Part shown: positions 10,930-20,870 of the stretch, one piece after another
Position numbering within the stretch: the first letter of the stretch is position 1
Layout of the letters: every line of letters begins with the position of its first letter
The notes under the pieces: generated by a model
What the model saw: only the letters and a program-made list of their open reading frames with translations
Databases searched by the model: none
What the model was told of the DNA's origin: nothing
Translations under genes and position numbers: made by a program
DNA from: Mesomycoplasma hyorhinis ATCC 17981
GTDB lineage: Bacteria; Bacillota_I; Bacilli_A; Mycoplasmatales; Metamycoplasmataceae
Length of the DNA: 63,721 nucleotides
Direction of reading: 5' to 3'
Assembly: GCF_000383515.1 (NCBI RefSeq)
Contig: NZ_KB911487.1
Span: forward strand, 1-63,721

Positions 10930-13062
10930 TTAATTTCTATGTTCTTGTTGATTTTGTTTTACTTTATTTAAATTAGTTTGTAATTGATCATATTCTTGTA
11001 CTTTTTTATCAAATTCAGCAAATGAAACATTGGATTTTATAAGTTGAGAATCGTTTGTTTTTTTAGGAATCAAACCTGTATCTGTATAGTGTTCTAAGGA
11101 ATGTTTGATAATAGCAAGATTTAAATAATTAGCAAAATAATAAAGAAAATCATCACCAATTTTATTGATATCAGCGTGTTTGTCTTTTAATATATTAGGT
11201 AAAAAAGAAGTCACTCTTTGTTTTACTTCATTTTTCTTAGTTTTGATTCCATTTTTACCATTTAGAGAAGAAGATAATGAAGAAATTAAAGCATTAACAC
11301 TGTGTAAATCATCTCCTTTTTCACCGTGATTTTGATTATCATCTAATCCAAAAATAAAATAATTTTCAAGATGTCTTAAATGAAATCCAATGTTATCAAC
11401 TTTGTATGGAGTATATCCGCTATTGAATTTTGCTTCATCTAATTTTTCTTTTGGAACTATATAAGTTTCATGTTTATTATCTTTAACTGCATAAAATTTA
11501 TCTAAACTATCATAACCAAACATTGTTGCCATAACATTTCTTAAACCAGTAGTTTCACCAAATTCTGATTTAATATTTTGAGATGCTTGACTATCATAAT
11601 CACTTAATTCTTTTAGCATTGAATCATATTGATTTGTATTATGGAAATTTGTTTCATCCATAGGTTTATCGGAAGTTTTTGTTTCTCAAGGAATTAAAGT
11701 ACTTTTTTCAAATTCGCTATGTTGACCATTTTGACTATTTACTAAAACAATTTTATTTGCAAGATTTTTAAATTTAGTTTCAATTTCTTGTTTTTTTGTT
11801 TTTACATATTCTTTTAATTTTGCTTCATTTTGTTGATTTTCAAGCGCAAGAGAAGTAAATAATTCTTTGTAATCATTTTCAATTTTAAGTTTTTTAGTTT
11901 TTCAAGCTTGCACTTTGTTATTTAAAGCAGTTTGTAAAGTAACAATATCAGATTTTATTTTTTTTAATTCATCAAAAGATTTTTAATCTAAAGAATCTTT
12001 AAATTCAGCTACTTTAACTTGCGATGCTTGACTTTCTTGTTGATAATTTCCTAAACTAGGATCTTTTTCAGCTTCAGATTGTGTAAGCAATTCTTCAGAT
12101 TTTTGAAGGCTTTGTTGAACATTCTGCTTTTCTTTTTCCATTTGTTCTTTATTAATTTGTTGTTGATTATCTTGTGATTGTTCATTATTTACAGGCTGAT
12201 TGTTTTGAGGATTGTGATTATCATTTGTGGTATTTTCTACATTAGAAGAATTTTGATTATTGTCTGTAGATGGACTTTTATTTTGTGTATTAAGATTTTC
12301 TTCATTGTTTTGAGATGTTGTGTTTGTTTTTTCTTTAGTTTTTGAAGAAGAAGAAGAAGAAGAAAAATCTTCTGGTTTTTGTTTTTCTTCTGTTTTATCG
12401 GTTGTTTTTTCTTGATCTTCTTTTTAATTATTAGATGATTTTTCTTTATTATCTGCTTTAATTTGTCCATATTTTTCACTTGTTTTGTTATAAGCACTTA
12501 CTAAATTACTATATTCTTGTTCTAAGTTCTCTTTTTTGTATTCTTTAAAGTCTTTTGTAAATTCACTGTATTTTTGTTTGAAATCTTTAATTTCTACTAC
12601 TTCATTTAAAGAAGGATCATTATCATTGTAAATTTGATCAAATTTTGCTTCATTTTGCTTGAACTTTGATTTTAAACTTGTTCATTTTTCTTCTAATTCT
12701 CTATAGTGAAGTAAATTAGATTTAGCTGAATCCAGCTTGTTTTTGATATCTAGTGCTTTTTTATCGGGATTAGACAAATCAGAGTTTATTTCTGAAACTT
12801 GTTTTAGTAAAAAAGCTAAATTTATATCTAAAAAATTACCATTAACTAATTCTTTTTTATCATAATATGTTTGTAGTTCAGTTTTTTTGTTATTTATATC
12901 GTTTTCTAAAGTTTTTAAATCTGTTGAAATTGCTTGTTTTTGCCTTGCATCTTGTTTTTGATTTTCAGATTTGGTATCAATTGTTTGACAAGAAACAAAA
13001 GTTAGTGTAGGAACTATACCTACAACAGAAACAAAAGCAAATATATTAAGTTTTTTTGCCAT
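10930..13062 (-). pseudogene. Coiled-coil lipoprotein interrupted by two in-frame TAA codons
   Basis: One reading frame runs from the ATG at 13062 to the stop at 10930 (about 710 codons), broken only by TAA at 12424-12426 and TAA at 11983-11985, with no frameshift. Signal peptide with lipobox TFVSC (Cys 25), then Lys/Glu/Gln-rich coiled coil, a Ser/Thr/Asn/Gln-rich linker encoded partly by a (GAA)7 repeat, more coiled coil, and a C-terminal domain of about 240 aa (from MDETNFHN). I do not recognise the family. As written, only the first 212 residues would be made as a secreted, acylated fragment; internal ATGs could start the C-terminal part but would lack a signal peptide. The clean frame suggests very recent inactivation. 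A poly-T tract lies 75 bases upstream of its start. Confidence 0.75.
12344..12364. repeat. (GAA)7 trinucleotide repeat
   Basis: Seven tandem GAA units, read on the minus strand as a run of Ser codons inside the coding frame of the broken lipoprotein. Changes in unit number would keep the frame and only change the length of the Ser run. Confidence 0.8.
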
Positions 13063-13122
13063 TTACTTAATTATATAAAAAAGCAAAGTACAAAGTATAG
13101 ATTTAAAATTGATGTTGATACT

Positions 13123-13160
13123 ATAATAACAGCATCAAAAAAAAAAAAAAAAAAGAGCAA
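13123..13160 (-). promoter_or_regulatory. Candidate phase-variable promoter with poly-T spacer
   Basis: On the minus strand a -35 like TTGCTC (13160-13155) is followed by 18 T and 8 further bases, then a -10 like TATTAT (13128-13123). The ATG of the lipoprotein at 13062 lies about 60 bases downstream. Homopolymers between -35 and -10 switch lipoprotein genes on and off in Mycoplasma hyorhinis (vlp). The present 26-base spacer is longer than the usual 17, which would fit an off state if these boxes are the real ones. Confidence 0.45.
13137..13154. repeat. (A)18 homopolymer
   Basis: Eighteen consecutive A on the plus strand, upstream of a lipoprotein gene on the minus strand. Such tracts are prone to slippage. 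Confidence 0.9.
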
Positions 13161-13406
13161 GTAGTGATAAAATATTATTTGTTTTTTTGCTTAAAATATT
13201 TATTTTTAGTTAAATTTTTAATTAAAAATTCCTTAAATAAACATCATTATAAATTTAAAGTTATTTTTATATTTAAAAATTGTTAAATTAATCTAGTAAC
13301 TTGATTTTTTAATTTAGAAAATTTGTTAAATTTATCCTTCTATTCAGAATAAATTTTTGTACTTTATAATGTCTGTTAGTTTTTGATTTTGATAATAATA
13401 AAAAAT

Positions 13407-13435
13407 AAAAAAACAAGTAAAAATACTTGTTTTTA
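13407..13435 (-). terminator. clpB terminator
   Basis: ACAAGTA/TACTTGT stem extended by A and T runs, just after the clpB stop at 13443 on the minus strand and followed by a T-rich run in that direction. Confidence 0.7.
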
Positions 13436-13442
13436 TATAAAT

Positions 13443-15554
13443 TTATTTTTTAATTAAAACTAAATTGGATTTTTTATCTAAATTAATAACATATTGTTCT
13501 TTTTCAATTATTTCTTTTGCAATGATTTTTTTAGCAACAAAAGTTTCAATTTCTTTTTTGATATATCTTTTAATAGGTCTAGCTCCAAAATTTTGGTCAT
13601 AAGCATTTTTGGAAACAAATTCTTTTATTTCAGTACCAAAGTCTACATAATAAGAATTTTTTTCGAGTCTGTTTTTTAAATTATTTAATTCAAGATCAAT
13701 TATTTCTAAAATAACATTTTTATTTAGGAAATTAAAGGAAATTATTTCATCTAATCTATTGATAAATTCAGGTTTGAAATAATTTAATAATCTATCTTTT
13801 ATTTGGTTGAAATCAAGTTTTTTGTTTTCTAAAATTTCTTTTGCTCCTATATTTGAAGTAAAAATAATTATTGTGTTTCTAAAGTCAACTTTTCTTCCTT
13901 TGGAATCAGTTAAAAATCCATTATCAAGAATTTGTAAGAAAATGTTCACAACGTCAGAATGTGCTTTTTCAATTTCATCAAAAAGCACAATTGAATATGG
14001 ATTTAGTCTTATTTTTTCTGTTAATTGTCCACCTTCTTCATGACCAATATAACCAGGAGGTGAACCAATTAATTTGGAAACTGAATGTTTTTCCATATAT
14101 TCAGACATATCTAATCTTATAATTTGGTGTTCTGAATCAAATAAATTATAAGCTAAAGCCCTTGCTAGTTCAGTTTTTCCAACACCTGTTGGCCCTAAGA
14201 ATAAAAATGAACCAATTGGTCTGTTTTGATCATTAATATTTGCTTTGAATCTTAAAATTGAATCGGCAACTAATTTTATTGCTTGTTCTTGTCCTTTTAC
14301 TTTTTTAGCAAGATTAATCTCTAGATTTAGTAACTTATCTTTTTCAGATTCAACAAGTTTTTCAACAGGAATTTTTGTTCATTTAGAAACAATATTTGCA
14401 ATATCTTCTTGGTTCACTACTTCTTTGATTAAAGTATTTTCTTCTTTATTTTCTTCTAGTTCTTCTAGTTCTTTTTGAAGTGCAAACATTTTGTTGTAAA
14501 CTTGACCAGCTTCTACATATTTTTGTTCTAAAGCAAGATTATCCATTTGAGTTTTTAAGTTATTAATTGCTTCTTTTTTATAGGATATTTCAAAAGCTTT
14601 TTCTTTTTCTTGTACTCATTTTTTAGTTAAAGAATCAATGTGTTTGTTAAGTTCTTCTATTTCTTTTTCAAGTTTTTCGATTTTGTTTTTGTTTTTGGCA
14701 TTATCATCACTATTTAAAGCAATTTTTTCCATTTGAATATAAGCTAATTTTTGTTTTAATTTATCTAAAACTTCTGGTTGGTAATTCATTTGGACTTTTA
14801 AATTAGCTGCTGCTTCGTCTACTAAATCAATTGCTTTATCAGGTAAAAAACGATCAGAAATATATCTAGCTGATAAACTGGCAGCAGCAACTAAAGCAGA
14901 ATCAGTAATTCTAACTTTGTGGAAATTTTCAAATCTTTCTTTTATTCCTCTTAAGATAGTTATAGTATCATCCACTGTTGGTTCGTTGATAAATATTTTT
15001 TGCATTCTTCTTTCAAGTGCACTATCTTTTTCAATATATTTTCGATATTCGTTAATTGTTGTTGCACCGATTAATTTAATTTCACCACGAGCCATCATTG
15101 GTTTTAAAATATTAGCCATATCCATTGCATTTCCACCTGCTGAACCAGTTCCGATTAATAAATGGATTTCATCAATAAACATAATTATGTTGCCATCAGA
15201 TTTTTCTATTTCTTTTAAAACTAATTTAAGTCTTTTTTCGAATTCTCCTTGATAAGAAGCTCCAGCAATTAAAGCTGTAACATCAAGCTCTCAAATCTCT
15301 TTATTTTTTAAATTTTCAGGAATTTGTCCTTGATGAATTTTAATTGCAATACCTTCAACAATAGCAGTTTTACCAACTCCTGGCTCACCCACTAGTACAG
15401 GATTGTTTTTTGTTTTTCTTGACAAAATCTTAATTATTCTTCTTATTTCTTCATCTCTGTTAATAACAGGATCTAATTTATTTTCTTTTGCTAACTTAGT
15501 TAAATTTCTACCAAATTTTTCTAATACATTTGTGTTGTCTTGATTTATTTGCAT
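13443..15554 (-). CDS. clpB: ATP-dependent chaperone ClpB (short, N-domain-less form)
   Basis: 703 aa hexameric AAA+ disaggregase. The start at 15554 is set by AAGGGGG six bases before the ATG. Order of parts: first Walker [10 protein letters not shown], Walker B region [10 protein letters not shown], coiled-coil middle domain (about residues 290-410), second AAA module with [15 protein letters not shown], the [13 protein letters not shown] pore loop and FDEIEKAH. The N-terminal substrate-binding Clp-N domain is absent, as is usual for mycoplasma ClpB. It rescues aggregated proteins with DnaK. A CIRCE operator overlaps its promoter, so it should be a member of the HrcA heat-shock regulon. It has its own promoter and terminator. 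Confidence 0.95.
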
Positions 15555-15578
15555 ATCTACCCCCTTAGCAATGTAGAA

Positions 15579-15584
15579 ATTATA
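15579..15584 (-). promoter_or_regulatory. clpB -10 box
   Basis: TATAAT on the minus strand (context TATGGTATAAT), 25 bases before the clpB ATG and directly downstream of the CIRCE element. Confidence 0.7.
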
Positions 15585-15592
15585 CCATAAAG

Positions 15593-15619
15593 TTGGCACT
15601 CTAGAAGTAAAAGTGCCAA
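15593..15619. promoter_or_regulatory. CIRCE element (HrcA operator)
   Basis: TTGGCACTC - 9 bases - AAGTGCCAA. This matches the CIRCE consensus TTAGCACTC-N9-GAGTGCTAA with a compensating change in both arms and one unpaired end base. It lies where HrcA would block the clpB promoter on the minus strand, and about 18 bases upstream of the -35 of the divergent nuclease gene. Confidence 0.88.
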
Positions 15620-15636
15620 AATAATTTTGTTGATTT

Positions 15637-15666
15637 TTGAAATAAAGTTACAAAATAAGATAGAAT
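15637..15666 (+). promoter_or_regulatory. Promoter of the lipoprotein nuclease gene
   Basis: TTGAAA, 18-base spacer, TAGAAT, ending 22 bases before the ATG at 15689. Confidence 0.5.
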
Positions 15667-15688
15667 TAACTAAATTGAGGAAAAAAAT

Positions 15689-17026
15689 ATGAAAAAATCA
15701 ATAAAAAATAAACTTTTAAGCTTTTTAACGCTAACTTCATTTAGTTCCATTATTTTTTTAGCATCTTGTACTAATAAAGTAGAAACCAAAACCACAAATC
15801 AAGTAAATCCTCCTTCTTTTAAGGCAAAAACAGATTCTAGTACATCACAAGACACAACAAAACCAACACAAGAGCCATCTAAAGTAAGTGTGAGTTCAGA
15901 AAATGATTTGTATAAAAAAGATGATAATTATGTTAAATTAGGATTTTGAAATATATTAAATTATGATGATGATGTAAATTCTAATAAAGATTCCTTTGCA
16001 AAAACTTATAAAGCACAAATGTTAGCAAAAACTATTTCATTTAATAATGCAGACGTTGTTGGTTTAGTGGAAGTAAATGCTGGATCAAATAAAGAAAATG
16101 GTGTTGATAGCATTGTTAAAAATTTAAACAATTTAGATAAAGAAGCAAAATGAACTTCAATTGTAAGTGATCCTGTATATGGTGAGGGAAATGAATCACA
16201 AAAAGAAAGAGTTGCTTTCATTTTTAAGTCTTCTCTTTTTGATATTTTAGAAATTAATAAGGAAAAATTGTATGGTTCTAATCCTTATTTATTAGTATAT
16301 GATAATCCAGTTTTTGACTCTGTTCCTGCATATTTTGCAAAATCTAAAGTAAGTAAAGGTAAAGCAACATTTGATGACAAACTAACAACTAAAAATGTTG
16401 ATTTTGCTCGTCCACCAGTTGCAGCTAAATTTAAATTAAAAAATACTGAGGAAGAATTTGTTGTTGTTGCTTCACATTTTGACTCACCTGGAGTTAATAA
16501 TAATCCAACCGCAAAAGGAAAAGAAGAAGGAGAAGTTGATAATACTAAATTTGATTCAAGAAATGGTTCACAAGAACTTTCTGAAGCAAATCATATGTTA
16601 GAGGCGATGAATTGATTTGAAAATAAAACAAATACACAAAATCAGTTTTTTATGGCAGATACTAATATTAAAGAAAAATCTAATGACAATGCTTTTGAAC
16701 ATTTGCTAACTCAATATAAACTTTTAATTTCGAAAACAAACAAAACCACACTAGGTGAAAATTTTGATACTTATTCAAGCTCATATGACAAAATTTTCTT
16801 CAAAAAAGAAGGAAAATTAACTGTTGACAAGGTTTATAAATATCCTTTATATGATCTTATAAAAGATAAATTAACTTCTGAAAATGAATTAAGTCAAGTT
16901 TTAGAAAACAAGAAAAATAAAAGTAATTCCTCTAAAGATATAAAAGCAAGAATTAGAGATTTTATTTCTGATCACTCTCCTGTGTTTGTAAGTATAAAAA
17001 AAGCTTTAAAAAACAAACAAAATTAA
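15689..17026 (+). CDS. Lipoprotein membrane nuclease (EEP domain, MnuA-like)
   Basis: 445 aa. Signal peptide with lipobox FLASC (Cys 27) and a Thr/Ser/Pro-rich linker precede an endonuclease/exonuclease/phosphatase domain. Motifs in order are GFWNILNY (Asn), GLVEVN (metal Glu), KERVAFIFKSS, VVVASHFDSPG (catalytic His region), FMADTN (Asp/Asn), SYDKIFF and ISDHSPVF (C-terminal Asp-His). The set of catalytic residues is complete, so it is probably an active surface nuclease that digests host or extracellular DNA/RNA for nucleotide salvage, as described for MnuA-type mycoplasma nucleases. The ATG follows GAGGAAA. It shares its upstream region with clpB and a CIRCE element, and rbgA follows after 17 bases. 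Confidence 0.88.
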
Positions 17027-17043
17027 TTAAAATAAAGGAAAAT

Positions 17044-17898
17044 ATGCAAATTAATTGATTTCCAGGCCATATGAAAAAAGGTTTGGATGAAATTAAACAA
17101 AAAGCAATTCTTGCAGATATTTTCATTGTAGTTTTAGATGCTCGTGCTCCACTTAGTACGTATAATTTTGAATTTGATAAAATTAGTCCAAATAAACCAA
17201 GATTAATACTTCTAACAAAAATAGATTTAGCTGATAAGCAAAAAGCTATTTCACTAGTAAATAAGCATTTTTTAAAAGAAAATAATATTGTTCTTTCAAC
17301 AAATTTAAAGGATAATTCTTCTAAAAAGATAATTTTGAATTCATTAAAAAAATTACAAAAAATCAAAAAAGAGCAAAATTTGAAAAAAGGAATTTTAAAT
17401 TCACAATTAAGGGCTTTTGTAGTTGGAATTCCAAACAGTGGTAAAAGTACTTTAATAAATTTATTAGCAAATTCCAAAGTAAAAACAGGAAATATGCCGG
17501 GAATTACAAGATCTCAACAATGAATTTCTACTGATAATTTAATGCTATTAGATACACCTGGAATTTTATGACCTAAACTTGAAAATCAAGAAAATGCTTT
17601 TAAATTAGTAGCAATTGGCTCAATAAAACAAGAATTATTTCCTTTAAATTTTTTATTTGAAACAAGTTATAAATTACTTTCTAGATTATATCCAAAAAGA
17701 ATAGAAGAACTAAAATTAACTCCAAGTTCAGATGAAATAGAAATTTATTCAAATTTGGAGTTATTAGCAACTAATTTAAACTTTTATAAAATCAAAAATT
17801 CTAAAACTCAAGATAAAAATACAGAATTAGACTTAAATAGAACTATGCAATGATTTGTTAATTATATAAAACAGTTAAAAAATTTAACTTTCGATTAA
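17044..17898 (+). CDS. rbgA: Ribosome biogenesis GTPase RbgA (YlqF)
   Basis: 284 aa circularly permuted GTPase needed for late assembly of the 50S subunit. The permuted order is visible: opening WFPGHMKK, DARAP, G4 LLTKIDLAD near residue 57, then G1 GIPNSGKST near 131, G2 around PGITRSQQ and G3 LLDTPGIL. An AAAGGAAA ribosome binding site precedes the ATG. It is 17 bases downstream of the nuclease and probably co-transcribed with it. No terminator is visible before the tRNA promoter at 17978. Confidence 0.93.
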
Positions 17899-17977
17899 AA
17901 ATATAGTAAAATAATTTTACAACTAAATAAAAAAAGAAAAAATTAGTAAAAATTCTTTTATATTTTTAAAAAAAATG

Positions 17978-17983
17978 TATAAT
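17978..17983 (+). promoter_or_regulatory. -10 box of tRNA-Leu/tRNA-Lys pair
   Basis: TATAAT preceded directly by TG, 18 bases before the 5' end of tRNA-Leu. Confidence 0.6.
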
Positions 17984-18001
17984 TGTAAAACAGCAATGTA
18001 A

Positions 18002-18088
18002 GCTCGAGTGGCGGAACAGGTAGACGCAAGGGACTTAAAATCCCTCGGGAGCAATCCCGTGCTGGTTCAATTCCAGTCTCGAGCACCA
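18002..18088 (+). tRNA. tRNA-Leu (anticodon TAA)
   Basis: 87 nt with encoded CCA and a long variable arm. Acceptor GCTCGAG pairs perfectly with CTCGAGC; the anticodon loop is CTTAAAA. T-loop TTCAATT. Confidence 0.97.
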
Positions 18089-18092
18089 ATAT

Positions 18093-18168
18093 GCGCCCTT
18101 AGCTCAGCAGGTAGAGCAAATGACTTTTAATCATTGGGTCAGAGGTTCAAATCCTCTAGGGCGTACCA
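18093..18168 (+). tRNA. tRNA-Lys (anticodon TTT)
   Basis: 76 nt with encoded CCA. Acceptor GCGCCCT/AGGGCGT has a terminal G-U pair; anticodon loop CTTTTAA. Four bases after tRNA-Leu, so co-transcribed. Confidence 0.97.
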
Positions 18169-18183
18169 TTTCATGATTTGACC

Positions 18184-18222
18184 AAATAAGAAAAAGTGAT
18201 TAATACTTTTTCTTATTTTTTT
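18184..18222 (+). terminator. Terminator after tRNA-Leu/Lys
   Basis: Long stem AAATAAGAAAAAGT/ACTTTTTCTTATTT with a 7-base loop and a T run. Confidence 0.8.
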
Positions 18223-18259
18223 ATAAAATTAAGGTAATATTCAATCAGAAAGAGAAATT

Positions 18260-19231
18260 ATGATTAAAAAAATAGGTATCTTAACATCTGGAGGTGATGC
18301 TCCAGGAATGAATAATGCTGTTAGAGCAGTTGCTAAAAAAGCTTTATTACACAATATAGAACCTTTATTAATTAAAGAAGGTTATAAAGGAATTTTAACC
18401 AAGCAAATTGTTCCAGCAAAAAATTTTGATTTGGATAAAGCTTCTTCAGAAGGAGGAACAATAATTTTTTCTTCAAGATTCCCAGAGTTTCAAAATAATT
18501 TGGTTAGACAAGAAGCAAAAGCAATATTAGATGAATTCGGAATCCAAGCACTAGTAGCAATTGGTGGTGATGGAACATACAAAGGAGCCTATGAACTTCA
18601 TAAATTAGGAGTTAAAGTTATTGGTCTTCCAGGAACAATCGACAATGATATTCAAGAAACAGATTTTACAATTGGTTTTGATACTGCTTTAAATTCTATT
18701 GTTGAATCAGTTGATAGATTAAGAGATACAAGTAGATCACACAAGAGATGTTTTATTGTTGAAGTAATGGGAAGAGATTGTCAAGACTTAGCGCTTTATG
18801 GTGGAATTGCAACTGGAGCTGAAATTATTATTACAAATACTCACATTTTAACTGAAGAACAAATCGTTAATTTAGTTGATCAACAAATGAATCAGCAAGG
18901 AAAAACAAGCACAATTGTTTTAACTTCTGAACACATTTATAAAGACTTAAAAGCAATTGCTAAGTTTGTTGAAAATAAAACAGGTATAGCAACTAGAGCG
19001 ATGTCACTGGAACATACACAAAGAGGAGGAAGACCAACTGCATTTGAAAGAATTTTAGCCACTCAAATGGGGCACAAAGCAGTTGAACTACTTTTAGAAA
19101 ATAAATCAGGCTTAGCAATCAGCCATAAAAATGGTAAAATTGAGGCTGTAGACATTACCAAAGTGTTTGTTACTAAACAACCCCAAGACGATAAACTAGT
19201 ATTAGAATACAACAAATTAAATCAAATTTAA
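18260..19231 (+). CDS. pfkA: 6-phosphofructokinase
   Basis: 323 aa, standard length for the ATP-dependent homotetrameric enzyme that makes fructose 1,6-bisphosphate in glycolysis. N-terminal ILTSGGDAPGMNNAVRA binds ATP. IGGDGTYKGA carries the Gly-Gly-Asp-Gly motif, GTIDNDI has the catalytic Asp, and EVMGRDC contacts substrate. An AGAAAGAGAAATT leader precedes the ATG. It lies directly after the tRNA terminator and just before a tiny basic ORF. Confidence 0.96.
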   Translation: MIKKIGILTSGGDAPGMNNAVRAVAKKALLHNIEPLLIKEGYKGILTKQIVPAKNFDLDKASSEGGTIIFSSRFPEFQNNLVRQEAKAILDEFGIQALVAIGGDGTYKGAYELHKLGVKVIGLPGTIDNDIQETDFTIGFDTALNSIVESVDRLRDTSRSHKRCFIVEVMGRDCQDLALYGGIATGAEIIITNTHILTEEQIVNLVDQQMNQQGKTSTIVLTSEHIYKDLKAIAKFVENKTGIATRAMSLEHTQRGGRPTAFERILATQMGHKAVELLLENKSGLAISHKNGKIEAVDITKVFVTKQPQDDKLVLEYNKLNQI

Positions 19232-19241
19232 AAGGAAAATG

Positions 19242-19349
19242 ATGCGTAAAGTTAGAAGACTAGAAATGGCTAAAAGAAAAGAAGAAAGAAGATTAAAAAC
19301 TTCTAAATTAGCCAAAAAAGCAGCAGCCAAAAAAGCAGCTCAAGTATAA
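19242..19349 (+). CDS. 35-aa highly basic protein, unknown
   Basis: A short frame with an AAGGAAA ribosome binding site overlapping the end of pfkA: MRKVRRLEMAKRKEERRLK and an Ala/Lys-rich tail ending KKAAQV. A second ATG three bases earlier (19239) is too near the RBS. About half of the residues are Lys or Arg; a single amphipathic, nucleic-acid-binding helix is plausible. It does not look like ribosomal protein bS21 or L34. The pfkA-linked RBS and the terminator 17 bases after the stop argue that it is a real gene. Function unknown. Confidence 0.6.
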   Translation: MRKVRRLEMAKRKEERRLKTSKLAKKAAAKKAAQV

Positions 19350-19366
19350 AAAATAATAATATAATT

Positions 19367-19390
19367 AAGTGCATTTATGCACTTTTTTAT
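19367..19390 (+). terminator. Terminator of pfkA operon
   Basis: AAGTGCA-TTTA-TGCACTT followed by a T run. Confidence 0.8.
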
Positions 19391-19418
19391 TTTTATTTTT
19401 ATTATAAAATAAGAAATT

Positions 19419-20870
19419 ATGAGTAAAAAAATTAAAGTTAAATTAGTTGATAAAGAAAGTTTAACATTTGAATTGTTAGAGGATGCAAAAAAAGGCGATA
19501 TATTTACACTAACAGACGAAGATAGAGACTGATTACAATCAATCGAATCAATAATTGAACAAAACATAGATAAATACATATCTGGCAAGAAAAAAGAAGA
19601 CTTAAGACAAGAATTTTTATTAAACGATCCAGAAGTCAATAGATTAAGAGAACAAATAAATAATTTGAGAACATCCGAAAACGCTTCTAAAAATAAAATT
19701 GCAAATTTAGAAAGCGGACAAAAAATTGAATTAGATAAAAAAGATCTCGAAATTATTAGCTTAAAAGATAAATTAAACAATTTAACTAATTCTCTTCAAG
19801 AAAAAGAAGATGATTTACAAAAACGCTTCCAAGAAAAAGAAGAAGATTTAAAAAAACACTTTCAACAAAAAGAAGAGAATTTAAAAAATAATTTTGAGAG
19901 AGACAAAAAAGCACTATCGGAAAGCTCCGAATCTAGAGCAACCCAAAAATATTTAGAAAAAAAAGAAGAACTTGAAAAACAAATCCATAAAGAAAGAGAA
20001 GAATTTTTCGACAAACAACTAGAACAATCTAGACAAGATTGAAAAGAACTAAAAGAACAAGAAATAGCAAAATACGAACAAAATTTGAAAGAAAAAGAAG
20101 AAGCTATTCAAGAACTTCGAGATAAATTAGATAGAAGACAACATACAAATTCAAAACGAATTGGTGAAGATTTCGAAAACTGATTACAAAAAACTTTTTA
20201 TGAAAGTTTTTCTAATTTAAATGAAACAGTTACATATGAAAAAATGACTAAAAATGATGCTAATAATGAAAAAGCAGATGCATTAATAAAATTTAATTTT
20301 TTCTCAACTGTTAAAAAAGAAAATATTCAAGAAACTATTACTATTGAAGCAAAATCTGAATCTACTTCAGGTTCACAAAAAAATTCTTCATTTTATAAGA
20401 AATTAGATAGAAATAGAGAACAACAAAAATCTAAATATGCTATTTTAGTAACTGAATTAGAAGAAAAAGATGAGTTTTCCATTAAGTCAGTATCTGAATA
20501 CAAAAATATGTATGTATGTAGACCTCAATACTTTATTTTATTAATTAATGTTTTATTTCACTTCGCACAAAAAGAAAGTGAACTTACAAATGTTGAATTA
20601 AACTTTAAAGCAAAAGAAGAAATACAAAAAGAATTTGAAACCTTTAAAAAAGACTCAATTGAAAAATTAGTTGATAAGGTAGATAAACAACTTCCTGATA
20701 TGATTAAGCAAGTTGATAGTATTGAAAAAGCTCTTGAAAAATTAAAAGAAATTCTCAATGATAAATTTGTAAAATATTTCAATCAATTCAAAAATAAATT
20801 AGAAGAATTAACAATAAAAAAATCATTGTTGAAAAAAATAGATTCTATAGCAGAAGATGATAGCAACTAA
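19419..20870 (+). CDS. DUF2130 coiled-coil protein with PD-(D/E)XK-like core
   Basis: 483 aa. N-terminal small beta-rich region (1-45), then about 190 residues of continuous charged coiled coil (near repeats of QEKEEDLKK and QQKEENLKN), then the DUF2130 core and a second helical tail. The core contains GEDFENWL (about 248-255), Asp 287 in EKADALIKF, and the E310-A-K312 triad in TITIEAKSES. A Glu, an Asp and an E-x-K in this order are the signature of PD-(D/E)XK nucleases, to which I believe this domain family has been assigned. Likely a cytosolic DNA-processing protein whose coiled coil drives oligomerisation. Its last 14 bases overlap the start of rarA, so the two are translationally coupled, which hints at a role at stalled forks or in DNA repair. 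Confidence 0.8.

Larger units (their letters stand above)
13063..13442. other. Intergenic region with homopolymer promoter and clpB terminator
   Basis: About 380 bases between the broken lipoprotein and clpB, both on the minus strand. It holds the (A)18 tract and flanking promoter-like boxes (13123-13160) and the clpB terminator (13407-13435). The middle, about 13161-13406, shows no ORF or repeat I can support. Confidence 0.55.

Noticed and set aside
12344-12364. (GAA)7 repeat as a vlhA/pMGA-type expression switch
   Set aside because: In M. gallisepticum the switching GAA repeats lie upstream of the promoter. Here the repeat is inside a coding frame as Ser codons, so unit changes would not alter expression.
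12237-12497. 86-aa Lys/Ile-rich ORF on the minus strand
   Set aside because: It is an out-of-frame shadow of the Ser/Thr/Gln-rich linker of the broken lipoprotein; low-complexity composition and no RBS.
14917-15252. 111-aa ORF on the plus strand opposite clpB
   Set aside because: Antisense shadow of the first ClpB AAA module; no RBS.
16962-17477. 171-aa ORF on the minus strand
   Set aside because: Antisense to rbgA and the end of the nuclease gene, both of which have complete family motifs.
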